DNA from: Bacteriovoracaceae bacterium
GTDB lineage: Bacteria > Bdellovibrionota > Bacteriovoracia > Bacteriovoracales > Bacteriovoracaceae
NCBI GenBank assembly: GCA_947446575.1
Contig: CANFHC010000009.1
Coordinates: forward strand, 62,001 to 126,000
Direction: 5' to 3'
DNA length: 64,000 bases
Shown here: positions 45,848 through 54,306 of the stretch, piece by piece
Position numbering within the stretch: position 1 is the stretch's first letter
Layout: each line of letters begins with the position of its first letter
Position numbers and translations under genes: made by a program
The notes under the pieces: generated by a model
The model's input: the letters and a program-made list of their open reading frames with translations, nothing else
Database searches by the model: none
Told to the model about the DNA's origin: nothing

Positions 45848-47530
45848 ATGAGACGAGCTAAAATTGTGGCCACAATCGGGCCTTCATCATCATCAAAAGA
45901 AATGTTAACTAAGTTAATCGAGAACGGCGTAAATGTCTGCAGAATTAATATGAGTCACGGGACTTACGAAGCCCATCAAGCGGTCATTAAAAATATTCGC
46001 GAAGCAAGTAGAGAGTCTGGTTATGAAGTTGCAATCTTGGCTGATTTACAAGGTCCAAAAATTAGAGTTGATAAACTTCTTGTGCCACTCATTTTAGAAA
46101 GTGGATCAGAGTGGGTAATCGGTTCTAGTAAACTACAAGATAATTACCCAGAGTACAAAGAAAAATATATTCCAACAATTTATGAAAATCTTGTAGCCGA
46201 TTGCCATGATGGTGCTCGTATTCTTTTTGATGATGGATTAATTATTGCTGAAGCAATAGCAAAAGATCGGGATGTTTATAAAATCAAAGTTACTATTGGT
46301 GGAACGCTTAAATCAAATAAAGGAATTAATCTTCCAGACTGCGATGTCTCTGCACCAGCTTTTACGGAAAAAGACAGAGAAGATTTAATGTTTGCCTTAA
46401 AAGAAGGTGCCGATTATGTGGCGCTTTCATTTGTAAGAAAAAAAGAAGACATCCTCACAGTTAAACAACTACTGCATTCACTCAAGGTAAATATTCCCAT
46501 TATTTCTAAAATTGAAAAGCCTCAAGCAGTAGATAATATCGATGAAATTCTTGCTGTAACGGATATGATTATGGTGGCCCGTGGGGACATGGGAGTTGAA
46601 GTTGGAAATCATTTAGTGCCAGCGATTCAAAAAAAATTAATTAATAAGTGTAATGCACTAGGAATTCCCGTTATTACAGCTACTCAAATGCTAGAGAGCA
46701 TGACGGATAATCCAACACCAACTCGAGCTGAAGCTTCGGACGTTGCAAATGCTATTTGGGATGGAACAGACGCCGTTATGCTTTCAGGAGAAACAGCTTC
46801 GGGAAAATATCCCATAGAAACTATTAGCATGATGGACAAAATTGTTCGTGAAGCTGAAAAAACTCCAAAAGAACGACCATTTTTGCGCAATCAAGATTTG
46901 TCTTCAGTTACAGCTTCAATCATGGTGGCAGCATCAATGATATCAGAAAAAATTGGAGCAAAAAGAATTGTTTCAGTTACAGAATCAGGATCATCTTGTT
47001 TGCGTATTACTCAGTTTCGTCCAAGTGTTCCTGTGCTTGGAATTACCAACTCACTTAAGGTTGCAAGACGAATGTGTTTATATTGGGGAGTCAGTCCATT
47101 TATCGTGACTGAGCAAAAAGAAGAAAATCCTGAATTTATGAAAAATGTTCTTAAGGAAGTTAAAGAAAGATTGTTTTTAAAGAATGGCGATAAACTTGTT
47201 CTAACTCGTGGTGATGGGAAATTTTTTTCACAGGGAAGTTCTAACTCAATTAAAGTAGAAGTTATTCGAGATAAGCCTAAAGTTCAAGGTGGATCACAAG
47301 GGCTAGAAGAGGCGAGTGATGATACAAAAAAGATTTTACTTGATACGAATGTTTGCGCTTCATGCCAGGCTTGTGTACAAGTTTGTCCCCACGATATCTG
47401 GGCCGTCACAAAAGATGAAAAGAAAAATACATATATCGCAGCTGCTCATATTTCAAAATGTACAATGGATATGGCCTGTGTAGAGAGTTGCCCCATGGGT
47501 GCAATAGAAATAATTCCGACAACATTTTAA
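45848..47530 (+). CDS. pyk: pyruvate kinase fused to a C-terminal ferredoxin domain
   Basis: 560 residues. Residues 1-475 are a complete pyruvate kinase: KIVATIGPSS, INMSHG, LADLQGPKIR, ISKIEKPQA, the signature MVARGDMGVEV, TQMLESM and a C-domain with a normal VTESGSS. It makes pyruvate and ATP from PEP and ADP. After a short linker, residues about 500-560 are a bacterial-type 2[4Fe-4S] ferredoxin: Cys503, 506, 509 and 513 (CASCQACVQVCP), then Cys538, Asp541, Cys544 and Cys548 (CTMDMACVESCP), with Asp in place of the second Cys. The fusion is within one uninterrupted frame. An AGGAAA site precedes the ATG. queG, an iron-sulfur enzyme, follows one base after the stop. Confidence 0.93.
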   Translation: MRRAKIVATIGPSSSSKEMLTKLIENGVNVCRINMSHGTYEAHQAVIKNIREASRESGYEVAILADLQGPKIRVDKLLVPLILESGSEWVIGSSKLQDNYPEYKEKYIPTIYENLVADCHDGARILFDDGLIIAEAIAKDRDVYKIKVTIGGTLKSNKGINLPDCDVSAPAFTEKDREDLMFALKEGADYVALSFVRKKEDILTVKQLLHSLKVNIPIISKIEKPQAVDNIDEILAVTDMIMVARGDMGVEVGNHLVPAIQKKLINKCNALGIPVITATQMLESMTDNPTPTRAEASDVANAIWDGTDAVMLSGETASGKYPIETISMMDKIVREAEKTPKERPFLRNQDLSSVTASIMVAASMISEKIGAKRIVSVTESGSSCLRITQFRPSVPVLGITNSLKVARRMCLYWGVSPFIVTEQKEENPEFMKNVLKEVKERLFLKNGDKLVLTRGDGKFFSQGSSNSIKVEVIRDKPKVQGGSQGLEEASDDTKKILLDTNVCASCQACVQVCPHDIWAVTKDEKKNTYIAAAHISKCTMDMACVESCPMGAIEIIPTTF

Positions 47531-47531
47531 T

Positions 47532-48545
47532 ATGAAAATTTTCGATCCTGCTGATTTAGAGAGATGGGGAGTGGAAGATTTCGGATTTACTTCCGAATCC
47601 AAACCAGCTTCCATTGATCGGTACAATGAATGGGTGGCATCTGATCTGCATTTGCCCCTAACCTATTTAGAAGGTGAGCGGCGCTTAAAAAGACAAAGTA
47701 TAAAGGCCCACTGGCCAGAATTTTCTTCTGCGGTCGTTTTTCTTTTCTCCTATCATACAACTCATCAAGAATTACAAAACCTTTATAAATCTCATCCCGA
47801 TTGGAATGGATTAAAACTGGCTTCCTATACACTAGGATTTGAAGGAGCTGATTATCACGAGGTGATTAAAGCTCGTCTAATCGAAATAGGTGGGCAACTA
47901 CAAGCTAAGCATCCAGGACTCGAGTATAAGCTAACATTGGATACTCATCCTGTTTTAGAGCGTGACCTTGCTATGCGAGCAGGGTTAGGTTGGTTCGGTA
48001 AAAATTCGATGCTTATCAACCGTGAAAGCGGAAGTTTTTTTATTATCGGCTCATTACTTTTAAACCAAGAATTAAAAAGTTATGAGAAAAAGATTGAGAT
48101 TGATCACTGTGGACAATGCACTCGTTGCATCGATGCCTGTCCAACAGAGGCCATTGATGCTAAGACGAGAACGATAATTGCCAAAGATTGCATCAGTACA
48201 TTTACAATTGAACAATTTAAGCTTGATACTCTTGCGTCTGGAAAAATGACGTTAAAAGAAGGGACAATTTTTGGTTGTGATATTTGCCAAGACGTTTGCC
48301 CATGGAATAAGAGAGTAGATCGTCTAAATCCTACTAATAATAAAAGCTTCGTATTTGATGAACAAAATAAGATAATTGATTTTTTTCTTCTAAAAGATAA
48401 AAATTCTATCGCTCAAGATTTAGAATCTATGAGCGAAGGAGAATTTAAAAGAAGATTTGGCAAAACATCATTTTTGAGAAGTGGAAAGCGTGGACTTCTA
48501 AAAAATATTCGATTTTATCTTAAAGAATTAAATATTCTTTCTTAG
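47532..48545 (+). CDS. queG: epoxyqueuosine reductase
   Basis: 337 residues. Cobalamin-dependent iron-sulfur enzyme for the last step of queuosine synthesis in tRNA. Family segments include LTLDTHPVLERDLAMRAGLG and WFGKNSMLI. The first cluster motif is HCGQCTRCIDACPTEAI. The second uses Cys in KDCISTFTIEQ, GCDICQDVCPWNKR. It begins one base after pyruvate kinase, suggesting a joint transcript. The 3' end overlaps the convergent ABC permease gene by 18 bp. With queC at 26.4 kb it confirms queuosine synthesis. Confidence 0.96.
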   Translation: MKIFDPADLERWGVEDFGFTSESKPASIDRYNEWVASDLHLPLTYLEGERRLKRQSIKAHWPEFSSAVVFLFSYHTTHQELQNLYKSHPDWNGLKLASYTLGFEGADYHEVIKARLIEIGGQLQAKHPGLEYKLTLDTHPVLERDLAMRAGLGWFGKNSMLINRESGSFFIIGSLLLNQELKSYEKKIEIDHCGQCTRCIDACPTEAIDAKTRTIIAKDCISTFTIEQFKLDTLASGKMTLKEGTIFGCDICQDVCPWNKRVDRLNPTNNKSFVFDEQNKIIDFFLLKDKNSIAQDLESMSEGEFKRRFGKTSFLRSGKRGLLKNIRFYLKELNILS

Positions 48546-49778
48546 TGCATCCACGATATTCATATAGGCAGCTCTTCTCGCTGGTATATAAGTGGCAATA
48601 ACAGCGGTGATAATTGCGAGCGCACTGGCATAAAAAACTGAGGAAAATAAAAAATTAATATGCAAAGTAAATGGAACTGATGCACCTGGCATTTCAGTTA
48701 CAATTTTTACTGCATGAATTGTCTGGATAATTAACCACGATCCTATTGATCCTAAGAAAGTTCCAATTATTGTTAAAATTAAACTCTCTAAAACAAATTG
48801 ACCAATGATATCGGCCCTTGCTTCGCCAAACGAGCGAAGAGTACCAATTTCACCAGTGCGTTCTACCACCGTCATACTTACAGCGTTTAAGATTCCTAAA
48901 AACATTAAAGCAAGTAGAATACCTTCAATCAAACGATTTTGAACTCCATAAAATTTTTCACACTGTCTAAATAAGACGGCAAGATCTCTCCAGCTTCGTG
49001 CTTTTAAAAGTGTTTTTCCCGCCACTAATTCATTATTTATTTTCTTCTCATTTGCTTCGGCCAATGGAAGTTTGGCAAATTTAAATACAGCGATATCAAT
49101 GTTTGGTGTATCTAAAATGGTCTGTGTGATCGGAAGTGGAAGATAAATCACTTGAGCATCAATTTCATCGATACCCGCTGAAAAAATCCCTGAAACAGTA
49201 ATGTCCATAGCGTTCATTACTCCATCAACTGTATTTGTTAATATTGTAATATTGTCTCCAGGCTTAACATTCATTTGTTTAGCAAGAAGTTGTCCAATCA
49301 TTCCTTCTTTTGCATTATTGTCGGTGAAAAATTGTCCTGCCATAATGCGCATGCTTTTTGTGAAATTTGGCTCTCCAACTATATCCACACCAATAACTTT
49401 CCCTCCTATTGAGAGATCGCCATTACTAACCAATCCAAAAAAGCTTAATCGTCCGCTGACTTTAATTACCTCAGGGTGTAGAGAGGTAATATTTTTTAAA
49501 TCGTCGATGTGAAACATCCGATCTTTTCGACTTTCTTTTCCAGGACTCCAATATTTTTCTTTTGCAATTTGCATATTCCCATATTGGTTTTCAGCTGCAA
49601 TATGCTTTAGGGCCTGTAAAACAAAGTCTGATAAACCATGAAATAAAATAATGGAACAGACAGCTCCTCCAATCATACCAATCGATAAAAGACTTCTTAG
49701 GCGGTGGCGAGTAATACTTCTTAAAGCAATTCTAAAACGCATACGAGAAAACATTTTTTTGAAAAAAGCTAAATTCAT
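48528..49778 (-). CDS. FtsX/LolE-like ABC permease
   Basis: 416 residues with four transmembrane helices: one near residues 30-55, then a large periplasmic domain (about 60-275), then three near the C-terminus, the MacB/LolC/LolE layout. ALRSITRHRLRSLLS at the N-terminus and RTGEIGTLRSFGEARADI then IPARRAAYMNIVDALRK at the C-terminus are family segments. It overlaps the upstream ATPase gene by four bases (ATGA). Last gene of an operon LolA-like, barrel, ATPase, permease. Such transporters extract lipoproteins or drive other periplasmic transport rather than pumping across the inner membrane. As a single permease it probably acts as a homodimer. Confidence 0.85.
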   Translation of the reverse strand: MNLAFFKKMFSRMRFRIALRSITRHRLRSLLSIGMIGGAVCSIILFHGLSDFVLQALKHIAAENQYGNMQIAKEKYWSPGKESRKDRMFHIDDLKNITSLHPEVIKVSGRLSFFGLVSNGDLSIGGKVIGVDIVGEPNFTKSMRIMAGQFFTDNNAKEGMIGQLLAKQMNVKPGDNITILTNTVDGVMNAMDITVSGIFSAGIDEIDAQVIYLPLPITQTILDTPNIDIAVFKFAKLPLAEANEKKINNELVAGKTLLKARSWRDLAVLFRQCEKFYGVQNRLIEGILLALMFLGILNAVSMTVVERTGEIGTLRSFGEARADIIGQFVLESLILTIIGTFLGSIGSWLIIQTIHAVKIVTEMPGASVPFTLHINFLFSSVFYASALAIITAVIATYIPARRAAYMNIVDALRKNI

Positions 49779-50464
49779 TTGATCACCTCACCCGTAATTT
49801 GTCCGTCAGTAATTTTTATTTGTCTGTGGGTTCTAGAGATGAGGTCATTATCGTGACTACATAGCATGACGGTAACTTTCAAATCTTCTTGAAGTCTTAC
49901 GAGTAATTCAAAAACTTCTTCCGAGGTCTTTGTATCTAAATTAGCAGTTGGTTCATCGGCTAATATCAGAGTAGGGTCTTTAACAATAGCACGAGCAAAT
50001 GCCACTCGTTGCCTTTGACCACCACTTAATTGAGATGGGCGGTGATGAGTAAAGTTTTCAAGGCCTACTTTTTTAAGAGCAAGATGAGCGCGCTGGATTC
50101 TTTCTTCTTCACTTAAGTTTAAAATCATTAATGGGTATTCAACATTTTCGAGTGCGCTTAATAACGGCAATAAATTAAATGTTTGAAAAATAAAACCAAT
50201 TTCTCTAGCTCGAATAAGCGAGAGTTCGTTGTCAGTAATATTTTTCGTATTAATGTTTTTAATAAAAAGATCACCTCGAGTCGGAGGATCGATTAGTCCA
50301 GCTACATTTAAAAGAGTCGTCTTTCCGCTACCCGATTTTCCAGATAGACCAATAAATTCCCCTTTCTTTATTTTTAAATTAATATTTTGAAGAGCGGTAA
50401 AATCTATTCCTTCAGAAGAGAATACTTTGTCAATGTTCACAAAGTTCAGAATTGTATCGTTCAT
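49775..50464 (-). CDS. LolD/MacB-type ABC ATPase
   Basis: 229 residues, one nucleotide-binding domain. Walker A GLSGKSGSGKTTLLN, Q-loop GFIFQTFNLLPLL, signature LSGGQRQRVAFARA, Walker B LILADEPTANLD, and H-loop CSHDNDL are all canonical. The FNLLP segment is typical of LolD/MacB/FtsE ATPases acting with four-helix permeases. It is placed seven bases after the barrel gene and overlaps the permease start by four, so ATPase and permease are made together. Confidence 0.93.
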   Translation of the reverse strand: MNDTILNFVNIDKVFSSEGIDFTALQNINLKIKKGEFIGLSGKSGSGKTTLLNVAGLIDPPTRGDLFIKNINTKNITDNELSLIRAREIGFIFQTFNLLPLLSALENVEYPLMILNLSEEERIQRAHLALKKVGLENFTHHRPSQLSGGQRQRVAFARAIVKDPTLILADEPTANLDTKTSEEVFELLVRLQEDLKVTVMLCSHDNDLISRTHRQIKITDGQITGEVIK

Positions 50465-50471
50465 AGACCAC

Positions 50472-51755
50472 CTAGAGTTGGAAGTAATTTTTTAAAGAGC
50501 AGAACACACTGCTGATATTTTTAAATTTATTTAAGTTGCTTGTTTCATCACCAAAGTAAAATTGACCACCAAGTTTAAGATCAGTCGTACTATTAATAGG
50601 CCAATTGAGGTATGTTTGAATCGAATGTCCAGTGTGTTCAAATTCATGGGTATAAGAAAATTCCCAAGATTTATCACTACCAAAATCTTTATTTATTTTA
50701 GCAATCATATATTCTTCATTTTTTTCTCTAAATGCGTTTGGAAGAATATCTTTTAAACTTGATTTCGCAAAGACGAGTACTCCCGAATAGGTGTCGTAAG
50801 TAGGAGAGTCAATGCTCGCGACGGCGTTTAATGCGTCTGTCGTAAAGTTTTTAAGTTGGGAGTTTTCAATATAGTTAATAATTTTATCTTTTGTTATTAC
50901 AATATCTGTTCGTAAAACAAAATCTGAGATTGTTTTTGCCAACGACAATCCCCCCATTTTAATGTGAGAGTGTACTTCTTTTAAATTAACTGCTGCAAGA
51001 GTCGCAGAATTTAAAACATAATGAGCATCGCGATCCAAATAAGAAAAACCAAAAAGTGATAAATCCAAACCTGAATAACTTGCCGAAAATTTTCCACCCA
51101 TCTCAGTATGTTTGAACATTATCGGCGTTTGCGCTTTTTCAACATTTAAGATTAATCCTGAATTAAAAAGATTTCCAGCATAAACCTCAATGGGAAGTGT
51201 CTTGGAAAAACGAGGTTCTGGAGAATATAGAAATTGCAATGATCCTGATAAATCACCACTCGAAAAAAATGTCTTACCATTAAAAAGCATGAGAGGAAGT
51301 CTCGCATCACTTGCATCACTGTAAAGAGTTTCTCTTAGATCTTTTGGACTAATTACATCGGCATAATTGAAGCCGAATGCTTCTCCCCAAACGACTTCTT
51401 GGTATCCAAGTTGAATAACCCAATTATCACTTTTATATTTGAGGTAGTTTTCACCCAAATAAGTTTCGAAAGAATCTTTTTTGGGAAGTGTACTGGTTCC
51501 AGTGTTTAAATCAGCATTGATTGAATTACTAGTCCAGCGCAATTGATTGAGAGCGTAGAAGCTCGATCCAAAATCAGTAGTCTGTTCAAACTGAGCTCGA
51601 GCTTGTTGTCCATAATTTCTCGATTTTTCTGTCGTGTAAGAAGAGAGTCTTGCAAACATATAGCCGCGGGTTTTGTATTGCCAGTTTTCAGCATACAAAT
51701 TAGCAGAGGATAATAATCCCAAAAGAATGACTGAAGTAAATTTAGATTGAATCAA
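50472..51755 (-). CDS. outer-membrane beta-barrel protein of a LolA/ABC operon
   Basis: 427 residues: a signal peptide (LLGLLSSANLYA) and a mature part of alternating strands rich in Tyr, Phe, Ser, ending KNYFQL. The conserved-looking QLGYQEVVWGEAFGFNYADV followed by ISPKDLRE resembles DUF1302-type barrels found beside LolA-like proteins. The start overlaps the LolA-like gene by four bases and the end is seven bases before the ATPase gene. It is likely the outer-membrane end of a lipid or lipoprotein trafficking route; that role is inference. Confidence 0.7.
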   Translation of the reverse strand: MIQSKFTSVILLGLLSSANLYAENWQYKTRGYMFARLSSYTTEKSRNYGQQARAQFEQTTDFGSSFYALNQLRWTSNSINADLNTGTSTLPKKDSFETYLGENYLKYKSDNWVIQLGYQEVVWGEAFGFNYADVISPKDLRETLYSDASDARLPLMLFNGKTFFSSGDLSGSLQFLYSPEPRFSKTLPIEVYAGNLFNSGLILNVEKAQTPIMFKHTEMGGKFSASYSGLDLSLFGFSYLDRDAHYVLNSATLAAVNLKEVHSHIKMGGLSLAKTISDFVLRTDIVITKDKIINYIENSQLKNFTTDALNAVASIDSPTYDTYSGVLVFAKSSLKDILPNAFREKNEEYMIAKINKDFGSDKSWEFSYTHEFEHTGHSIQTYLNWPINSTTDLKLGGQFYFGDETSNLNKFKNISSVFCSLKNYFQL

Positions 51756-52471
51756 AATTCTAACCTTTCTTTATTAAATAAACTGTCGCTGAATTTTTCA
51801 GGTTTATGATCAGAAAAAATAAGAGTAGATGACTTGTCTTTTTGTAAATAATCTTGAATCATCATTTTAGTAGCGCGACTCATTCCTTGGATGGGTTTAA
51901 AATCAGAAAACTTTGCTCTCTTAAGTGGTTTTCCAGATATTGCAAAAAATGTCGCTTCAAGTGGGCTGAAATCTTTTTTTGAAACAACGTATTCAATTTT
52001 TCCGTAAGTAACTTTATTATTTTTTGCTTTTAAGGCCAAGTGGTATGCGTCTGCATTTTCTTTTTTATCAAGATCGATAAAAGTGGCTTCGTAGTCTTCT
52101 GCATAATTTGTTCTAGCAATATCTCCATTGGAGACTTGTCCGGTTAATTTTTGCTCTAGTGAAATTCGAAGAGCCTTTTTAATATTTGGAGTAAAAAGCC
52201 AAATATCATAATCTTTCATTAAAAGTTTTCTTCCACGTGCACGTTCCGGCTCTGTTTGTTCTGTCATCGTATTATTCACATCTCTAAAATAAACATGGTA
52301 AATTTCTTTTTTACTATCTTGATCTGTAACAGTTACATTAAAAGAGTGAGAGATATTTCCTAAACCTCGCTTTAAGTCTGCTTTTTTTACGATTTCGTTG
52401 GGATTCATTTCGGCGAGCGAAACTAATGGAAAGCTTAGAAATACACAAAGGAAGAAAGTACACGTTTTCAT
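51752..52471 (-). CDS. LolA-like periplasmic lipid/lipoprotein carrier
   Basis: 239 residues with a signal peptide (FFLCVFLSFPLVSLA). The body matches the outer-membrane lipoprotein-sorting (LolA-like) family: ARGRKLLMKDYDIWLFTPNI followed by KKALRISLEQKLTG, then YVVSKKDFSPLEATFF and FSDFKPIQGMSRATKM. These half-barrel proteins carry acyl chains through the periplasm. First gene of the four-gene operon with a barrel, an ATPase and a LolE-like permease. It is not LolA itself: this subfamily usually accompanies RND or ABC transporters of unknown lipid cargo. Confidence 0.85.
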   Translation of the reverse strand: MKTCTFFLCVFLSFPLVSLAEMNPNEIVKKADLKRGLGNISHSFNVTVTDQDSKKEIYHVYFRDVNNTMTEQTEPERARGRKLLMKDYDIWLFTPNIKKALRISLEQKLTGQVSNGDIARTNYAEDYEATFIDLDKKENADAYHLALKAKNNKVTYGKIEYVVSKKDFSPLEATFFAISGKPLKRAKFSDFKPIQGMSRATKMMIQDYLQKDKSSTLIFSDHKPEKFSDSLFNKERLEF

Positions 52472-52586
52472 CTTATTACCTTAGGTTTTAAAAAATATTT
52501 ATTACCTAATTGTAGTTGAAAATAGTTTTGTTACCAATTGGAATGAACTGCCATACAAAGCATTACCCTATGTTGTTGATCGGGTA

Positions 52587-53108
52587 TTATTTATTATAGT
52601 CCACCTGGCAATTATTGGGATCAAAAGGCATTAAGATTGAGTGATGAAAGTCTTCTCCTTCAATGCCCCAACGAATTTTAAAAATGTCATAAGAATAACT
52701 TAAAGCAGATTCTTTAGTCATGGATGTAATCAATGTGTAAGATTCTAATTTTGATTTTTCTGGTTGAATAAACGTTGCGGCCCCATCACAACTCATCAGC
52801 AGCGGTGTTTCTTCATTAAATTTACACTTTTCGACAGGCCAAGAAACTATTGCCTCATGATCAATACTTGAGAGTTCCTTTTCGGCAATTTTTATAAAAG
52901 GCATTGAATTTTTTGTGACTAATCCTTCGTAGAAGGGAAAATCAGCGGACCCAAGAGAGTTGCTATACCTCATAAAAATTTTGTCCTGCGAAGTATAAAT
53001 GGCCACAGCAACTCTTCCACCATTACCAATACATTGCGCTCGATAGCTTAGGGCAAATACTGGCGTTGATAATACGAGTAATAAAAAAAATAAAAGTGCC
53101 ATTCTCAT
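52587..53108 (-). CDS. small secreted protein, unknown function
   Basis: 173 residues from the ATG at 53108, which has a GGAGA site; an in-frame TTG 12 bases upstream overlaps that site. A signal peptide (LLFFLLLVLSTPVFA) is followed by a strand-rich mature part with four Cys (AQCIGNGG, EKCKFN, MSCDGA, NNCQVD) that could make two disulfides. It lies alone between the LolA operon and dgkA. No family recognised. Confidence 0.6.
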   Translation of the reverse strand: MRMALLFFLLLVLSTPVFALSYRAQCIGNGGRVAVAIYTSQDKIFMRYSNSLGSADFPFYEGLVTKNSMPFIKIAEKELSSIDHEAIVSWPVEKCKFNEETPLLMSCDGAATFIQPEKSKLESYTLITSMTKESALSYSYDIFKIRWGIEGEDFHHSILMPFDPNNCQVDYNK

Positions 53109-53221
53109 GAAAATCTCCAATGAAACGAATCCAACTTAGAATTTCACAGTGAAAGCTTAATCGTCAAATTTATTTCAGAATGTTTTTTACACTCTAGAGA
53201 AAAGTTTGTTAAAGTTAGAAT

Positions 53222-53581
53222 ATGAAAAATCAAAACTTATGGAAACGATTCCTGTACTCGCTACAGGGATTAAAAAGTGCTTGGGAAACAGAAAATAGTT
53301 TTCGCACTCAAGTTATAGTGACTTGTTTGGTTCTTCCGGCCATCGCTTATCTTGGAGCAACACCTGCTTGGTGGGCCACATTTATTTTAATTATTGGGGC
53401 TACTCTGGCCGCGGAACTTATGAATACAGCCTTAGAATATCTTTGTGACTTGGTTCAACCAGAAATACATCCGCAAATTGGCAGAGTAAAAGATTGTGCG
53501 GCTGCAGCCGTATTAGTTCTTAGCTTATCATCAATTGGAATTTTTATTTTTTTCCTCTATGGAAAACTTGGGCTAAATTAA
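53222..53581 (+). CDS. dgkA: diacylglycerol kinase / undecaprenol kinase (DgkA family)
   Basis: 119 residues with three transmembrane helices, the usual DgkA size. GLKSAWETENSFRTQ, the catalytic AAELMNTALEYLCD and GRVKDCAAAAVLV match the family. The usual Gly after the Lys-Asp pair region is Cys. Members phosphorylate diacylglycerol in Gram-negative bacteria or undecaprenol in Gram-positive ones; the sequence does not settle which. Its TAA shares a base with the ATG of a periplasmic PAP2 phosphatase, so a lipid phosphorylation and dephosphorylation pair is made together. Confidence 0.9.
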   Translation: MKNQNLWKRFLYSLQGLKSAWETENSFRTQVIVTCLVLPAIAYLGATPAWWATFILIIGATLAAELMNTALEYLCDLVQPEIHPQIGRVKDCAAAAVLVLSLSSIGIFIFFLYGKLGLN

Positions 53582-54306
53582 TGAGATTTATAACATTGCT
53601 TATACTATTTACCATTTGCATTCAAAATGCTTTTTCTTCTGAGTTTTTTGATAATGTAAAAGAAGATGCGATTTCACCTTTCAATACTGAAGCCCGAGGT
53701 GTTTTGATTATTGGCTCTAGCCTAACTTTGTTAACACTTATTTTAAAAAAGCCTTTTAAAGATGACCTGCAAAATGATGTTTCTGAAGATCGACCATTGA
53801 AAAAATATTCAAAAGTAGGAGATTTTTTAGGTCATTGTGTTCCCAATATTGCATATGCTGCGGCAATGAGCGGAATGTATTTATTTTCAAAAGATCAAGG
53901 AGAGCTTGATAAGGCGATATTAATGGCTAAAGCAACAATCTACTCAGGCATTATGACTGACGTGACAAAAAGAATTGTTAGAGAAACAAGACCCAACGGA
54001 GGAGCCTTTTCATTTCCTTCAGGTCACACGACTACAGCTTTTGCATTTGCTTCAGTCGTTTCCATGGAACATTCTATGGCTTGGGGTATCGCTGCTAACA
54101 CAATGGCCGCTTTTGTTGGATTTAGTAGAATGAATGACAATGCTCATTATCTCCATGATGTACTGGCCGGGGCCACAATAGGAACAATGTATGGAATGGG
54201 CGTCTATTACGCACAAAAAAATCGCGAAGAAAAAAAGAGCGCTTCAGCTTTTATGCTTCTTCCACTTAAAGATGGTCTAACCGCTAATTATTCATTTCTT
54301 TATTAA
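53581..54306 (+). CDS. PAP2-family lipid phosphatase
   Basis: 241 residues with a signal peptide or first helix (ITLLILFTICIQNAFSS) and several later hydrophobic helices. All three PAP2 motifs are present: KRIVRETRP, SFPSGHTT and SRMNDNAHYLHDVLAG. Family members dephosphorylate phosphatidate, undecaprenyl pyrophosphate or lipid A. The direct coupling with dgkA favours phosphatidate or undecaprenyl substrates. The 3' end overlaps that of the convergent aspA by four bases. Confidence 0.88.
   Translation: MRFITLLILFTICIQNAFSSEFFDNVKEDAISPFNTEARGVLIIGSSLTLLTLILKKPFKDDLQNDVSEDRPLKKYSKVGDFLGHCVPNIAYAAAMSGMYLFSKDQGELDKAILMAKATIYSGIMTDVTKRIVRETRPNGGAFSFPSGHTTTAFAFASVVSMEHSMAWGIAANTMAAFVGFSRMNDNAHYLHDVLAGATIGTMYGMGVYYAQKNREEKKSASAFMLLPLKDGLTANYSFLY

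Noticed and set aside
47290-47530. Pyruvate kinase-ferredoxin junction as an assembly artefact
   Set aside because: The frame is continuous through kinase, linker and ferredoxin, codon use is uniform, and queG follows one base after the stop; kept as a real fusion pending checks.
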